Source: Chrysopilus asiliformis
Lineage: Eukaryota; Arthropoda; Insecta; Diptera; Rhagionidae
Length of the DNA: 64,000 bases
Assembly (NCBI GenBank): GCA_964034945.1
Contig: OZ035963.1
Coordinates: 48,625,032-48,689,031, forward strand
Direction of reading: 5' to 3'
In this document: positions 46,661 through 59,022 of the stretch, piece by piece
Layout: each line of letters begins with the position of its first letter
Position numbering within the stretch: the stretch's first letter is position 1
The notes under the pieces: generated by a model
The model's database searches: none
Told to the model about the DNA's origin: nothing
What the model saw: the letters and a program-made list of their open reading frames with translations, nothing else
Position numbers and translations under genes: made by a program

Positions 46661-49600
46661 ATGTGGTTAAAACGTAAAACTTTGCTAATTTTAGCTCTTC
46701 AAGTGGTTTTATATAATGGAGTGGTCAAGGTAATTTACAAATGTTTGTCATCCTCGTAGAACGTGTCAGTTGGGCTTAAAAAAATATGCCGCATGTTAAA
46801 ATTCGCGGTAAGCACAGTTGTACCGGGTAGACGTAAAATATGTTTTACATTGGTGTGATTATTATATAAAATTGGCAGGATTAGATATGAAATGTGAAAC
46901 AACGAATCGCTGATAAAAATATTAGCGTAATATTATTTTTCATGTTACAGTGAAACTGAAGTGAAATGAAACTACGTCGGATTGAGACCATCAACGGTGA
47001 AAAATTTAGACTCGAACTTTTAAACCAAAATATTGAATTTTTAAACCAAAGTTGCATTGACAAAACAATTGAATATTTACACCAACTAGTTTACAACCAA
47101 AAATGTTTAAAAGACCAACCAAAAAGATTTAAAAACATAACAAAAGCTACGAGTATAATTGCCAATCTGGCAAACAAACAATGGGGAATTGTAAAAAAGT
47201 CAAGTTTCGATCCTGAGAATTCCATGTTGGATCATCATCAGATTAACACAACGAATCTCTGTTAGAGACTTGTATTCAATTGTTTACCGTGAGCAATTCG
47301 GTAATTTGAATTGAAATAGTTTCAAGAAAACCAAAAAATATGCCATATAACCACAGATATCGTACTACTAGATCGCTGCACTCGAACAATTCCATAGCAA
47401 AAATATGGGACAGCTTGACTATGGTTGTCTCATTTTGTCTTCGAATTTTAGTGATGTCAGACGTTCGAATCAACAAACTCAATAACACTTGAATTATATG
47501 TTTTACGTCGAACTCATAAGACTTATACACGGTTTAGGGAACTGCATATTAATGTACAGTGGCAGCTCTGAATATTAACATGAATAATCGGTATAGGGAT
47601 TGAATAATATTCCGTCGGGGACCTGCATAGGCATTTTTTTCCAGAATTTTAATTTCCCAGAATTACTAGCTTTGTCCCTTTTTTTCGTCATAGCTTTTTG
47701 ACGTTTCAGTGGTCCATTTGAGATAGCAAATGGCTTGATCTAGTAGTAGGATATCAGTGCATATAACCAATAAACACTAAAATTTCGTTGTAAAAATTTT
47801 CTTTGATCAAAGTTAACTAAAAATATATTTCTAATTTTTTCAGGCACAGAGATCCCAAATAAAAAAGTTATGGAAGGAAGATCAAACACCAGAATCGCTT
47901 CGGAAAGCACACGGCGATTACGTGAAGAGTGTAATGAACCTGGAAGTTGATCCTTGTGAAGACTTTTATGAGTATTCTTGTGGACGTTGGAAGCAAGACT
48001 ATTCTTCTATTACATCATTATCTTTATTGACAAATAGTATATACCAGAAGCTAATAAAGAAATATGGAAAATCGGAAACTTTGCCTGAATCAAGATTTTT
48101 CTTCCCAGAGGAGGAAATCATGAATGATCAACCGTCAGGAATAAGTACTGCTGAGCAGAAACTGATTGACTTATACAAATCGTGCAATAAAATAAAACGC
48201 TCTCAAGTCTCTCCTTCTGTAATAAAGTATTTGCGTGAAATTCCAGGATATCCATTTGATAATCCTGATGAACAGAGTGAGGATATAAGCAAATTTAATT
48301 GGGTTGAAGCCATTGGTGAAGCCAAAACAATCGACTTGGATTTTATAATATCTGTGGAAGTGAGTCCTTCTTCGGAAACGATAGAATTATCAGTGGATAG
48401 GTCTATACAATTTAGCCCACTGAGGACATTCGTGTCCAGCAGCAGTCAATGTAAAATTTATAATCGCCGAAAAATTAAAGATACACTGAAACACTTTAAT
48501 ATTAACAAAGATCAAGTCGAAGGAGTGATTGATGATATTATCGAAGTTGACAGTCAAATGTATTTAGCTTACAATGAATCCAAACAGGATGGCGGCACTT
48601 TCTTATACGAAGAATTAAAGAAATCAATACCGGAAATCAATTGGGGGGAATATTTTGGAAAAATTGAACTAGAAATGGACAAAAACTACACAATTGAAGT
48701 TGATTGCGTTGAGTGTTTCAAAAAAATTGCCACCTATCTGAATCAAGCGAACGAAAAGAAAGTTGCAAGCTATATTTTCTTAATGCTGATGGAAAGATTC
48801 ACTGAGCATATTTCTTGCTCTTCCGGATTGGACAAGTATATAAAACTTCCAGGTAGTGCACTATTCCTTAGACAGTATTTTAGCAAAGAGAAACAAAATG
48901 AAGTCCTTAAAATCATTACCGACATAAGAGATGAATTCTTGGAGTTTCTAGAGAATGCGAAATGGATTGAGGCTCCATCCAGGGAGGCATTTATCCAAAA
49001 GACCAAAGAGGCCACGTTCCAAGTAGGACTCATATCGTCCTTTAACTTTACCGACCACCTCTTCAACGACTTTAATGATCTCGACATCGACCCACAGGAC
49101 TTCCACTACAATTTCATTCAAATGCGCAAAATTTACAACCGAATGATTCACAATTCCACTTACTCCTCGGATACCACATATCCCATGGAGGTGAATGCCT
49201 TTTATTATCCATCGGTGAACTCACTTTTGATCCCAGCGGGAATTCTACAACCCCCAATTTACCATGTAGATTATCCCCATTGGGCTAAGTACGGATCAAT
49301 TGGGTACATCCTTGGCCACGAAATGATTCACAGTTTCGATATATCAGCTTTCCTGAAAGATTCAAAAGGGAACATCCAAAAACGGGTCGATCTAACGACA
49401 AAAATCAATTATTTTGTTAAAACCCTCTGCATTGCTAGGCAATACAATAACTTCTCATTTTCGGGCCTCAAAGAACACATAGATGGTGTGAAGACGATTG
49501 GAGAAAATGCTCCGGATAATAAAGGATTACGACTGTCCTATTTGTCGTACAAAAAGTGGCTGCAAGAGAATGGCAAGGAGAATGGAGAAGATCCAATTCC

Positions 49601-49808
49601 AGGACTCAATCTTACATCGACGCAGCTGTTTTTCGTAACTTTTGCTCAAACCTGGTGCGATAAGAGCCAGGAAATCCGAAGCCAAGCCGTACATTCACCT
49701 TCGTATTTTCGGATTATCGGAACTGTCACGAATTCAGAGGATTTCGCTAACGAATTCCAGTGTCCTGTAGGTTCACCTATGAATCCGAAGAAAAAGTGCG
49801 ACTTTTGA
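46661..49808 (+). CDS. M13 neprilysin-like zinc metallopeptidase, paralog 4 (secreted, divergent)
   Basis: Exon 1 (46661-46729) encodes 23 residues with a signal peptide (TLLILALQVVLY) and a GTAATT donor. Exon 2 starts at 47844 after TTTTTTCAG (phase 0) and runs to 49808 (654 residues; about 677 in total). The intron of 1114 bp is the only long one in the cluster. Motifs: DPCEDFYEYSCGRW, VNAFYYP (the canonical neprilysin VNAFY), HEMIH (49317-49331), GENAPD, FAQTWC and the His/Arg pair HSPSYFR. An active secreted peptidase is predicted. The end is CDF rather than CxxW. It sits between the CEFS and CIF subfamilies in sequence and position and is tail-to-tail with gene 5. No perfect AATAAA follows, only AATATA at about 49837. 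Confidence 0.94.
46730..47843 (+). other. Long intron of peptidase gene 4
   Basis: It holds a block with GCTACGAGTATAATTGCC and ATCTGGCA similar to parts of the DR-A repeats (about 47147-47172), so the intron was probably lengthened by a repeat insertion. The 99-residue frame at 46966-47265 resembles nothing I recognise. Confidence 0.6.
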
Positions 49809-50840
49809 TATATTTTTTATTTAGCATTTTTTGGAATATAAAATTGTTACCGACATTTTTAAATATATTTTTCATTTATTTTTTTATCCCCAATGGAACG
49901 GAGTGGCTATAAATGTTTGGAATGGAGTTTGGTTGTTAGGGGGGGAGGGAGTGGGGGGGAGGGAGTCTTTTTCTACCTCAAATCTGTACCCCAGAGGTAA
50001 ACTGTCGTAACTGCCAAAACCAACAGCGTCACAGCGAGTTGGGAGAGAATTAATAAAAGGCTTTGAAAGAGTAGACACTCGGCCGTGGGAGGAGTGTAAT
50101 GTTCTCATCAGTTTATGGCACAGAACTATATAACATAGAACAACTGTCACCATACAAAGCTCTGCTGAAAAATGGTCCCAAAAGTATTTCCCTCTTTATC
50201 ATACTTGAACGCATTCACTGAACTGTATAAGGTCGCGAAATTCAAATTTCGTCTAACTCGTCAAAGTTAGGAAAAATTAGATGTTCGAGTTGGGAAAATT
50301 GAGATGTCTCCCCCGCGTGTTTGTATCAATTCTAGAAATATTTTTATAATGCGTCGAACCGTCCAAAAGCTATGGCCATGTGACGCAGTCATTTCAGTTT
50401 TTTCGATCTCCTGAAAAGTCGGATTTTTTTCTACTTAGGTATCGTCATAAATTAGATAGCTGCCATAGATAAGAAACGTGAAAGAAATTTTTCCTGAAGA
50501 AGAGTACATCGAGCTTTTCATGGTCTGTTTCATTTGCTTCGTAAAGACAAGAATTGCTTTTGCGTCAAAAATGCAAAATTTAATGGTGTTGCCACATACT
50601 ACTTTTGTCGCGTATGAAAATAATTTTTTTTTTCAAAAATTTTATTTCTTTTTAATCTTTTAACGGTTTTTTTTAGTCAGGAGTTTCTCAAAATTTTTTT
50701 GATACTAATAAATATTCGGATGGGCTGCTCTTTTAGCCCGAAAATTGCTCGTTCTTGATTTTAAATCGAATAGAAAATTTTGACAAATGTTTTCTATCAA
50801 AATTGTATTGCATAAAGTAGGGACTCTTCGACTCCAGAGT
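49809..50840. other. Intergenic between convergent genes 4 and 5
   Basis: It contains a G-rich run (GGGGGGGAGGGAGTGGGGGG) at about 49938-49960. No supportable gene. Confidence 0.5.
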
Positions 50841-50899
50841 AGAGGATGCTCGAAACCTGTAATTCGAATTCGTCTTTAGGTTTCTTGTTCACTGATACA

Positions 50900-51300
50900 C
50901 CTTTACTTCCGAATGGATTGGAGACCATGAATGGGGCTGCAACGTGAGTTGTTACCGCTACCTAGACCATTCACACCATACACCCGCAGGCCAGAAGAGG
51001 CTTCAACCGCAAAACGAGTATTTTCATATTCACTAAATTTGAGGTCTCGTAACATTGGTTCATCCCTGTTGCGGACCCACAATTTTGCAAATCCTGGACA
51101 AATTGCAACATTTCTAAGTTTTAGTTACAGCCTATTACCAGCAGAGACCGTAATAGCACACCGATGATATCATTAGTATCAAGCAGTAACTATCAAAGCG
51201 AATTGAGTGAACTTGAATTGGCGACAAACCGCAAGCGAGGATTGAACCCACGACGTCCGGTTTGCAGTTTTCAGCGATTCACTACTTAAACCACACACTG
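50900..51300 (-). repeat. Possible tRNA-derived SINE
   Basis: On the minus strand a tRNA-like head has a B-box match GGTTCAATCC (51248-51239) and an A-box-like TGGTTTAAGTAG (51293-51282), about 34 bp apart as in tRNA genes. It is followed by non-coding body sequence. No full cloverleaf could be drawn. The 3' end was not located with confidence. Confidence 0.4.
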
Positions 51301-51427
51301 CAAATTCAATTTCATACCACAAAGGATGATTTCTAGCTGACATTAATCTAAACCATCTAATTAAGAATAATAAAGAAATACTACAAAATAATGTTTATTG
51401 AAAACTTCAAAAAAGCAAATAAAAGCT

Positions 51428-53538
51428 CTAGAAAATGCACTTTTTAATAGGATTCATGCGAGAGCCTTCAGCACACTGGAAAGCTTCAGCAAACTCCCTG
51501 GAATTGGAAATTTTTCCAATGAGACGGAATTTCTTTGGTGAATGAACATCCCTGATACTTGTTGACATCTCTCGATTACACATATTCTGGGCACGCGATA
51601 AGAAGAATATCTGATCCAAGGATAATTCGAGTCCTTCAACCAACTCCGAAGCGACTTTGTCTGGATGATCTTTCAACCACTGTTGATACGCGGTATACGC
51701 CAACGTTAGACCCAAATTGTCGGACATATTCTCCCGCAGTGTTTCAATGCCATCTAAATGTTTGTCGTCCTTCTCGAATCCGTATTTGTTGTACTGACGA
51801 GCAAAGCAAACGGATCGCTTAAAGTGTCCCAAATACGTTATCAGATTCAGGTGTTCGTACCGTTTGTGGTTTGAATTATACATAAAGCCGCGAATGTCAA
51901 AACTGTGACCCATTTCGTGACCGATAATATATGCCAAGTTGGCAAACTTGGCCCAAGCGGGTGCATAGAAGTGATATGTTGGTGGATGCAGGATTCCAGT
52001 ATGTATCATTATCCTATTTCGTGCATAATGATATGCCGCATTATAAACTGATGGATATCGTCTAGATTTATACGCAAACTGGTAATCAAATTTTTTGGGA
52101 AGCAACGCGTTTAAATTTTCAAAGTACTCCGATTCGTTTAATTCGACGTAAACAAACTCACTTCGCAATTCATCAAGGAAATTACCATCAAAATCGAATC
52201 CAAGGTCAATTATATAGTCTTCAACTTTCGCTGAGAAGATTCGTTTACTTCCATCGTCTATCCAATCGGAAGTTTGAAAGAAATCCAAAAATGCGTCTTC
52301 CAAGTATTTAAGGATTTCGGTGACGTCTTCTATGATCTGCGGCGTGAGATGATAGCGAATATAGAGAGCATCCATAGGGATTGTCATTAAATTAGCAGTT
52401 CGTTTAGCACAATTTTTGCTACTCAATTCCGTGTTCATTTCGTATAAATAACGCACGAGTCTGAAATTCAAGTATCTTCTAATTGTTATTTCGGGGGTTT
52501 TTTCAATGAGTTTCTCTAACTCTGAAAAGTATTCAATGTTGCGGACTTTGACTTGGCCTACTTTATCAGTTTCTAGAAACAAATTATATATGAAGTCTGA
52601 AAAGCTTAACTCGGAGAACCTTGCATTAAATTTAGAAAACTTGATGAGTTCTTCTTTATTTAATTCTTTAGTTCGATTGTAGATACCAAATAAAAATCGA
52701 TCAAACTCGATAATTTCATCCATTATCCTTGGAATTTCTTGCGTATTATTCACCAGATATTTAACAATTTCAGTAATTTTCTCCTGGTCATAGACTATTG
52801 TCAGGCCATTATCCTCAATTTTCTTGTAGTATGTATCATCGATATCTGCGTCCACGTCGAAAATAACATTTAATCCCTTATCCAAACTAAAGCTAAAAAG
52901 AGCACTAATCCCGATCTTCCTCATATCAGCTAGCATTTCTGTCCAGTCGAAAGATTTATCATCTGTTATGTAATTTTCGACTGGCCAATTTCCTGTGTCG
53001 AAATCTTTAATATATTTCAGAATCAATTCGGGTGCCATTTGTTTCACCAAAACAGAATTTTTACACGATCGATAGAATGTAAGAGCCATCTCTTCCGCGT
53101 CTGTAATTTCAAATATTCTTCGTTTAATCTCAAATGGGAAACGATAATTCGATTCAGTTAAATTTTCATTGGTACTGAAGTATTCCAAAACTGTGGCAAA
53201 ATAGTCTGACTTCCTGGATTGAATTGCTTCTACTATGCTTTCAATTTTCGTTGTATTTCTCCAAGTGCCACAAGAATATTCAATTAGATCTTCACAAGGA
53301 TTTACACTTGCATCCATGAATTGTTTCATAATTTTTCCATACGCTTCTTTTATTCCATTTAATGTTGGATTTTCCACCCAAAGATCGTCGAATCCATCGT
53401 TATATTCAGACTTAAATCAAAAAGAAAAATCTAGCAATAAAAAATTTAGAAAAAAATCCCAGTACTGACCTCGCAATTAATAAATCCAATTAATTGCGTT
53501 ACCGATAAAACCCCCAATAAAATTTTTAATGTCTTCAT
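51428..53538 (-). CDS. M13 neprilysin-like zinc metallopeptidase, paralog 5 (secreted)
   Basis: Exon 1 (53538-53470) encodes 23 residues with a signal peptide (ILLGVLSVTQLIGFI). The intron is 59 bp (53469-53411, GTCAGT...TTTAAG, phase 0). Exon 2 (53410-51428) encodes 660 residues beginning SEYNDGFDDLWVENP, giving 683 in total. Motifs: NPCEDLIEYSCGTW, NAAYHYARNRIMI (the NAxY region), HEMGH (51919-51905), RENMSDNLG (distal zinc Glu and Asp retained although the preceding Gly is Arg), AQNMC and the His/Arg pair HSPKKFR. It ends CIF. It is very close to gene 6 over the 3' third. The polyadenylation signal AATAAA on the minus strand is at 51399-51394. Confidence 0.95.
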
Positions 53539-53689
53539 TTTTTTACAAATTTACGAGAAAGAACTTTTCTTTAAGACATATTTCTGGACACTGAATTTAT
53601 TTTAAACTTCAGTGATGTGCTTTAACCATTTTGATAACAAAGGTCAAAAGATTTTTTAAATTTCGTGTGGCAAATTTGTTTATTTTTAT

Positions 53690-53735
53690 TTTACTATTAT
53701 CTAACGAAACGTCAACCTTTAACCTTTAACCTTGA
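53690..53735 (-). promoter_or_regulatory. Conserved upstream element of peptidase gene 5
   Basis: On the minus strand it reads AAGGTTAAAGGTTAAAGGTT, then GACGTTTCG, then TTAGATAATAG. The first part is three AGGTTA-like hexamers spaced by one base, like a nuclear-receptor DR1 site. The last is a GATA-factor-like site. The same arrangement stands upstream of gene 6. It lies about 160-200 bp before the start codon. The function is inferred. Confidence 0.45.
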
Positions 53736-53739
53736 TAAA

Positions 53740-54290
53740 GAGTCACAAAATGATATTGAAATTAGTATTGTAGGTAAGGTGTTTTTTTTTAATTAACGCG
53801 AAGTGGGAATGTTAGGCTAGATTTAAATTATCTGTCCATAACCCATAGCCCATTTTTTTTAACACAAGTCAACGTAACAGAGCAACATCCAAAAGGAGTA
53901 AGACCTTAATTATGATAGACTTGTGTCCCGACAAAGATCACGCTAATCGAGTCGGGCTATTTTGACGAAAAATGCAAATCGATTTCTTAAACCAAGCCAA
54001 AAACTACTGAACCATCGAAATTTTAAAATTTTAAAATTCTAGGCACTGAAACGAAAAACACGACTCTCAAAATAGTTCAGAGTGGCAACCTAATCCAAGT
54101 AATAAATCTATCATAATCGGGGTGTAAATTAGAGCTATGGTACACCGGGTTCTTTGCATTGACGTATTAAGTGACTGTTAATGACAACCAATTTAAAGCT
54201 TTGTCCCCATAAACTTTGCCATCTTACACACATGCCATCTTACACATTTACAACAGATTGCAAAGACTTGTAACAAAAAAAACTCTTTTC
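53740..54290. other. Intergenic between genes 5 and 6
   Basis: It contains no recognisable gene. It lies upstream of gene 5 and downstream of gene 6. Confidence 0.5.
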
Positions 54291-54316
54291 TTAAATTTTA
54301 TTAGAGATTGTACAAT

Positions 54317-56430
54317 TTAAAAAATGCATTTTTTAACTGGATTCATTTGAGAGCCCTCAGAGCAATGGAAAGCTTCAGCAAACTCCCTAGAATTGGAAAT
54401 CTTCCCAATGAGACGGAATCTCTTTGGTGAATGAACATCCCTTATACTTGTTGACATCTCTCGATTGCACGTATTCTGGGCACGCGATAAGAAGAATATC
54501 TGATCCAAGGATAATTCGAGTCCTTCAACCAACTCTGCAGCGACCTTGTCTGGATGATCTTTCAACCACTGTTGATACGCGGTATACGCCAACGTTAGAC
54601 CCAAATTGTCGGACATATTCTCCCGCAGTGTTTCAATGCCATCTAAATGTTTGTCGTCCTTCTCGAATCCGTATTTGTTGTACTGACGAGCAAAGCAAAC
54701 GGATCGCTTAAAGTGTCCCAAATACGTTTTCAGATTCAAGTGTTCGTACGGCTTGTGGTTTGCATTATACATAAAGCTGCCAATATCGAAACTGTGACCC
54801 ATTTCGTGACCGATAATATATGCCAAGTTGGCAAACTTGGCCCAAGCGGGTGCATAGAAGTGATATGTTGGTGGATGCAGGATCCCACTATGTATCATTA
54901 TCCTATTTCGTCCTGGTTGGTATGCAGCGTTATAAACTGATGGATATCGTCTACTGACACCCTGAAATTGATAGTCAAATTTTTCAGGAAGCAATTCTAC
55001 CACATTTTCAAAGTACTGTGATTCATCCAAAGAGTGGTAAACGAATTTTGTCCGCAATTGGTCAAGGAAATCACCATCAAAGTCGAATCCAAGGTCAATT
55101 ATATAGTCTTCAACTTTCGCTGAGAAGATTCGTTTGCTTCCATCGTCTATCCAATCGGAAGTTTGAAAGTAGTTCAAAAATGCGTCTTCCAAGTATTTAA
55201 GAATTTCGGTGACGTCTTCTATGATTTGCGGCGTGAGATGATAGCGAATATAGAGAGCATCCATAGGTATTGGCATTAAACTAGCAGTTCGTTTAGCACA
55301 ATTTTCAGTACTCAATTCGGTATTGATTTCGTATAATAATTGGACCAGTCTAAAATTCAAATATCTTCTAATTGTTATCTCGGATGTATCACCAATAAGT
55401 TTCGCTAATTCCAAAAAATAATCCATGTTGCGAACTTTTACACCTTCCTCGTAATCAGTATCTGAAATCAGGCCGAATAAAAATGATTTTAAGCGTAAAG
55501 CGGGAAACTGTTTATTAAATTGGAAAAATGTAACGGATTTTTCCTTATTTAATTCTTTGGTTCGATTGTAAACGCCAAACAAAAATCGATCGAAGTCAAT
55601 TATTTCATCCATTATCTTAGGAATTTCTTGTGTATTATTCACCAGATATTTAACAATTCCTGTGATTTTCTCCCGATCGTAGACTATTGTTGTGTTGTCA
55701 TTTTCAAACGTTTTATACTTTGTGTCCGCCATAGTGGAATCTACATCGAAAATTAAATGCAATCGCTTATCTTTGCTTGTTTTGAATAAAACATTAATTC
55801 CCGTAGTCATCATATCAGCAAGCATTTCTGTCCAGTCGAATGATTTATCATCTGTTATGTAATTTTCGACTGGCCAATTTCCTGTATCGAAATCTTTAAT
55901 ATATTTCAAAATCAATTCGGGTGCCCTTTGTTTCACCAATTCAGAATTTTTACACGATCGATAGAGTGTAAGAGCCAATTTTTCTGCGTCAGTGATTTCG
56001 AATATCCTCCGCTTTTTTTCAAATGGAAAGCGATAATTAGATTCAGTGACACGTTCATTGGTGTTGAAATGCTCCAAAACTCGTGCAAAATATTCCCCTT
56101 TTCTTAAAGAGATTGTGCTTTTCACATTTTCGACTTTTGTTACATTCTGCCAAGTACCACAGGAATACTCAATCAAATCGTCACAAGGATCAGCGTTCGC
56201 AACCATGAATTCTTTCATCACTTTTCCGTATGCTTGTTTTATTGCGTCTGGTGTTGGACTTTCCACCCAAAGTTCGTCGTATCCATCATTAAAATCAGAC
56301 TTAATCCGAAAAAGAACTCTTTTACATTCAAATATACAACGAAAAAAATCGAAACTTTTACCTCACAATTAAAAAATCCAACAATTTCCACCACTAAAAA
56401 TGCATTCAATAAAAGTTTTAACTTGACCAT
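54317..56430 (-). CDS. M13 neprilysin-like zinc metallopeptidase, paralog 6 (secreted)
   Basis: Exon 1 (56430-56362) encodes 23 residues with a signal peptide (LLLNAFLVVEIVGFF). The intron is 62 bp (56361-56300). Exon 2 (56299-54317) encodes 660 residues beginning SDFNDGYDELWVESP, giving 683 in total. Motifs match gene 5: HEMGH (54808-54794), RENMSDNLG, HSPKRFR, terminal CIF. All zinc and catalytic residues are present, so an active secreted peptidase is expected. It is a mosaic: the start of the mature domain (MVANADPCDDLIEYSCGTW) equals gene 7, while the catalytic end equals gene 5. The AATAAA signal is at 54302-54297. Confidence 0.95.
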
Positions 56431-56587
56431 TTTCCAACAATTTCTAAAGGCAGAACCTTTCGCTAAGAAATCTTACTCCATACTAAATTTATTTTTAATT
56501 TTAAGTCCAGACATTTTCTGTAAAACATTTTGATAACAAAGGTCAGAAAATTCTCAATTTTTTTGACCAAATTTATTTATTTTTATT

Positions 56588-56634
56588 TTAGTATTATCTA
56601 ACAAGACGTCAACCTTTAACCTTTCATCTTGATT
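56588..56634 (-). promoter_or_regulatory. Conserved upstream element of peptidase gene 6
   Basis: On the minus strand AAGATGAAAGGTTAAAGGTT, GACGTC and TTAGATAATAC match the element upstream of gene 5 in order and spacing. It starts about 160 bp before the gene 6 start codon. Confidence 0.45.
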
Positions 56635-56693
56635 GAGAGCCAAAAATTATTTTTAGTTTTAATTAAAGGTAATTTTTTTTTAAATAATGCATT

Positions 56694-57711
56694 ATCGTCA
56701 CCTGATTTCGTATTTGTGCCATAGGTATATATTTTGCCGTAGGGGAAAGTGGTCACCCCTCGGACACTTTTTGTGTTTTTGATTGTAATGTCGTGCATAA
56801 CGCTCAAATTACTGTCTATTTCGTTTAACTGGATATTATAGATATCCAGCTAATACAAAGATATCAAAAAGAATATGAAAATCAACTAATAATTAAACAG
56901 TTGCCTTTTTGTCACAAGTCGAAAATTGTACGAATCTACCCCCCTAGTGGGGCACTTTCGTACAAATCATGGGGAATCTATTGGAAACATATATATATAT
57001 ATATATACGAAATAAAACAAGAATCAAACATAAAAAGTTAAAAAAACCAATCTTTATTAAATTCAGCAAAAAATCGCAGAAAAAATCTTTCAAATTGAGT
57101 ATTTTTAAGTAAATAACATAAAATAATTCAAAAAGGGGAAAAAAACATAAAACTTAAAACAATTCATTTATTAAAAATAAATAACTTCATAATAACGAAA
57201 AATACCTTTTCATCACTTCACATTATAAGTGCCCAAATCAATTGGAAATTTAAACATACCAAAAGTTCTAGCACGAATGTGCCCCATTTTTTTTGTACGA
57301 ATGTGCCCCAAACCAAATAATACTGAATAAGTAACTTTTCTGGAAAACGGTAATACATAAACACGATTTTCATTCAACAAATTAATTTTTAGTCACTTTT
57401 CCTCACTAAAAAAAAATATTGTTAGCTGTACTTACTGTGAAAAAATATATTATATCTATATGGAAAATAATGGCACCAATTTATTTTTCGCGCGAAAAAA
57501 CAGATAGGTCCTGGTTTTTCCACTCGCTGCAATGAAATTGAAGTCAAACTTCGCTGACACGTGGCTGGGTTAATATACAGAAAAAACATATGTGGACATG
57601 TTCTGAGTTGGAGCTATGGATTGAAAAATATTCGATGTACGAATGTGCCCCGCGTACGAATGGTGACCACTTTCCCCTACACATGACACAAATGCGAAAT
57701 CAGGTGACGAT
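56694..57711. mobile_element. Inverted-repeat DNA element, about 1 kb
   Basis: The ends are ATCGTCACCTGATTTCG and its complement CGAAATCAGGTGACGAT (one mismatch beyond), flanked by ATT on both sides (56691-56693, 57712-57714). Subterminal AGGGGAAAGTGGTCACC occurs on both sides. The word CGAATGTGCCCC recurs several times inside (about 57275, 57300, 57641). There is no transposase, so it is non-autonomous. Confidence 0.75.
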
Positions 57712-57714
57712 ATT

Positions 57715-58990
57715 CGATTTTCTGATTAACGTTTTCTTAATCAAATCTTACACAGGGACTACATTGACTTTTATTTACCAGCTGGTAAGCTTTCTAGTCG
57801 CAATCTGTCAAATTTATTTAGTGGGCGAATTCTGGTAAAACAGTTCACTAGGCGAAATGTTAGTGAGCAAGAGTAATAAACTAAAATAGTGGTTTTGAAA
57901 TATCTAGAAAATAACGAATCTACCCTATGTCAATATTTAGTTTCAGAAAACATACGTGAAAAAATATTTTTTTCAAATATCTCAAGAACCGTTAAAGGTA
58001 CGTAAAAACGGTGAAAGGATGACATGCAGGAAAATGTATTTTCTTTGAAGCATTTTTTCTCAAAAGCGGAAATGTTTCGAGAAACTTTCCAAAAATGGTA
58101 TGAGAGGTACCCGTTATAGCAAGCCAAAATTTGATAGAAAAACCACGATTATTGTCAAACTGGTTTACAAAAAATTTCAAGTCGCTAAGTCAACGCGTTC
58201 TCGAGTTATTCAACATACAGACCGACACACAGATGCACGGACATCCTCATAATTTTTCCTGAAACGGATTTCATACTGATGAAATCCGTCAGTATGAAGT
58301 CCGTTTCAGGAAAAATTATGAGGATGTCCGTGCATCTGTGTGTCCCGGTTCTCGCGTCGGTCTGCGTCGTAAATTCAATACCTTCTCTAAAATAAAATTA
58401 TGTAAATTTCACGAGGAAAATATATTTCGCTTATTTTCATGACTTTCCACAAAATGTCTCGTGGAGACAGCATTTTCCAAGACATTTCTAATTTATTGGA
58501 CAAAAATATTCGAGAAAATCTGTCTGTAGTGTAATTTTAACCGAGACGAAATCGTACAGTGAAATTTTTTTTGTCCAAATAATTGACGAGGAAATTGCAC
58601 TGACAAATAAATCATTTCCTATGTTAAGCTGCCAAATATTCACCAAACACCAATGTTTGGGAAACCTGGTTTCAGAAAAAAAATACGCCAAATTTTTGTT
58701 TTCATTGCATTGATATTTGGCGGTTCACTTGCATCTTTGGCTTAATTTTGGCCGAAGCCAAAGTTTGGCCGAAGGTGGAATTTTTGCCCGAAGGTGGCCG
58801 AAGCCGAAGCCGATTAATCCGTCGGACTCTAGTTGTGACGCATTAAAACAAATTTACAAAACACTGTGGATTAATTTTTATTGCATTGAATGTAGCACAA
58901 AAAATGGATCAAAAAATATTATTGAAAAACATTTACCTTATTGTTTTTAAAAGCCTTGCATCAAAACAACACAAAAATAAATTAAATCTA
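57715..58990. other. Intergenic patchwork of dispersed repeats
   Basis: 57950-58280 is the reverse complement of the repeat at 14190-14500. A palindrome follows at 58224-58344. A GGCCGAAG-type short repeat lies at about 58740-58815. No gene was recognised. Confidence 0.55.
58224..58344. repeat. Near-perfect palindrome with 56-bp arms
   Basis: Arms 58224-58279 and 58289-58344 are complementary except for one base, separated by 9 bp. The arm sequence (GATGCACGGACATCCTCAT) is part of a dispersed repeat also present at about 14250. Confidence 0.92.
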
Positions 58991-59022
58991 ATTTTAAATT
59001 TTATTAACAACTCTTTTGATAT

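Noticed and set aside
46966..47265. 99-codon frame in the gene 4 intron
   Set aside because: No recognisable domain, AT-rich composition, overlaps a dispersed-repeat fragment, and sits inside an intron of a supported gene.
50931..51167. 78-codon plus frame between genes 4 and 5
   Set aside because: It falls in the body of a probable SINE, with no homology recognised.
51239..51293. A true tRNA gene
   Set aside because: A- and B-box-like words are present, but no acceptor stem or full cloverleaf could be formed, so a tRNA-derived SINE is more likely.
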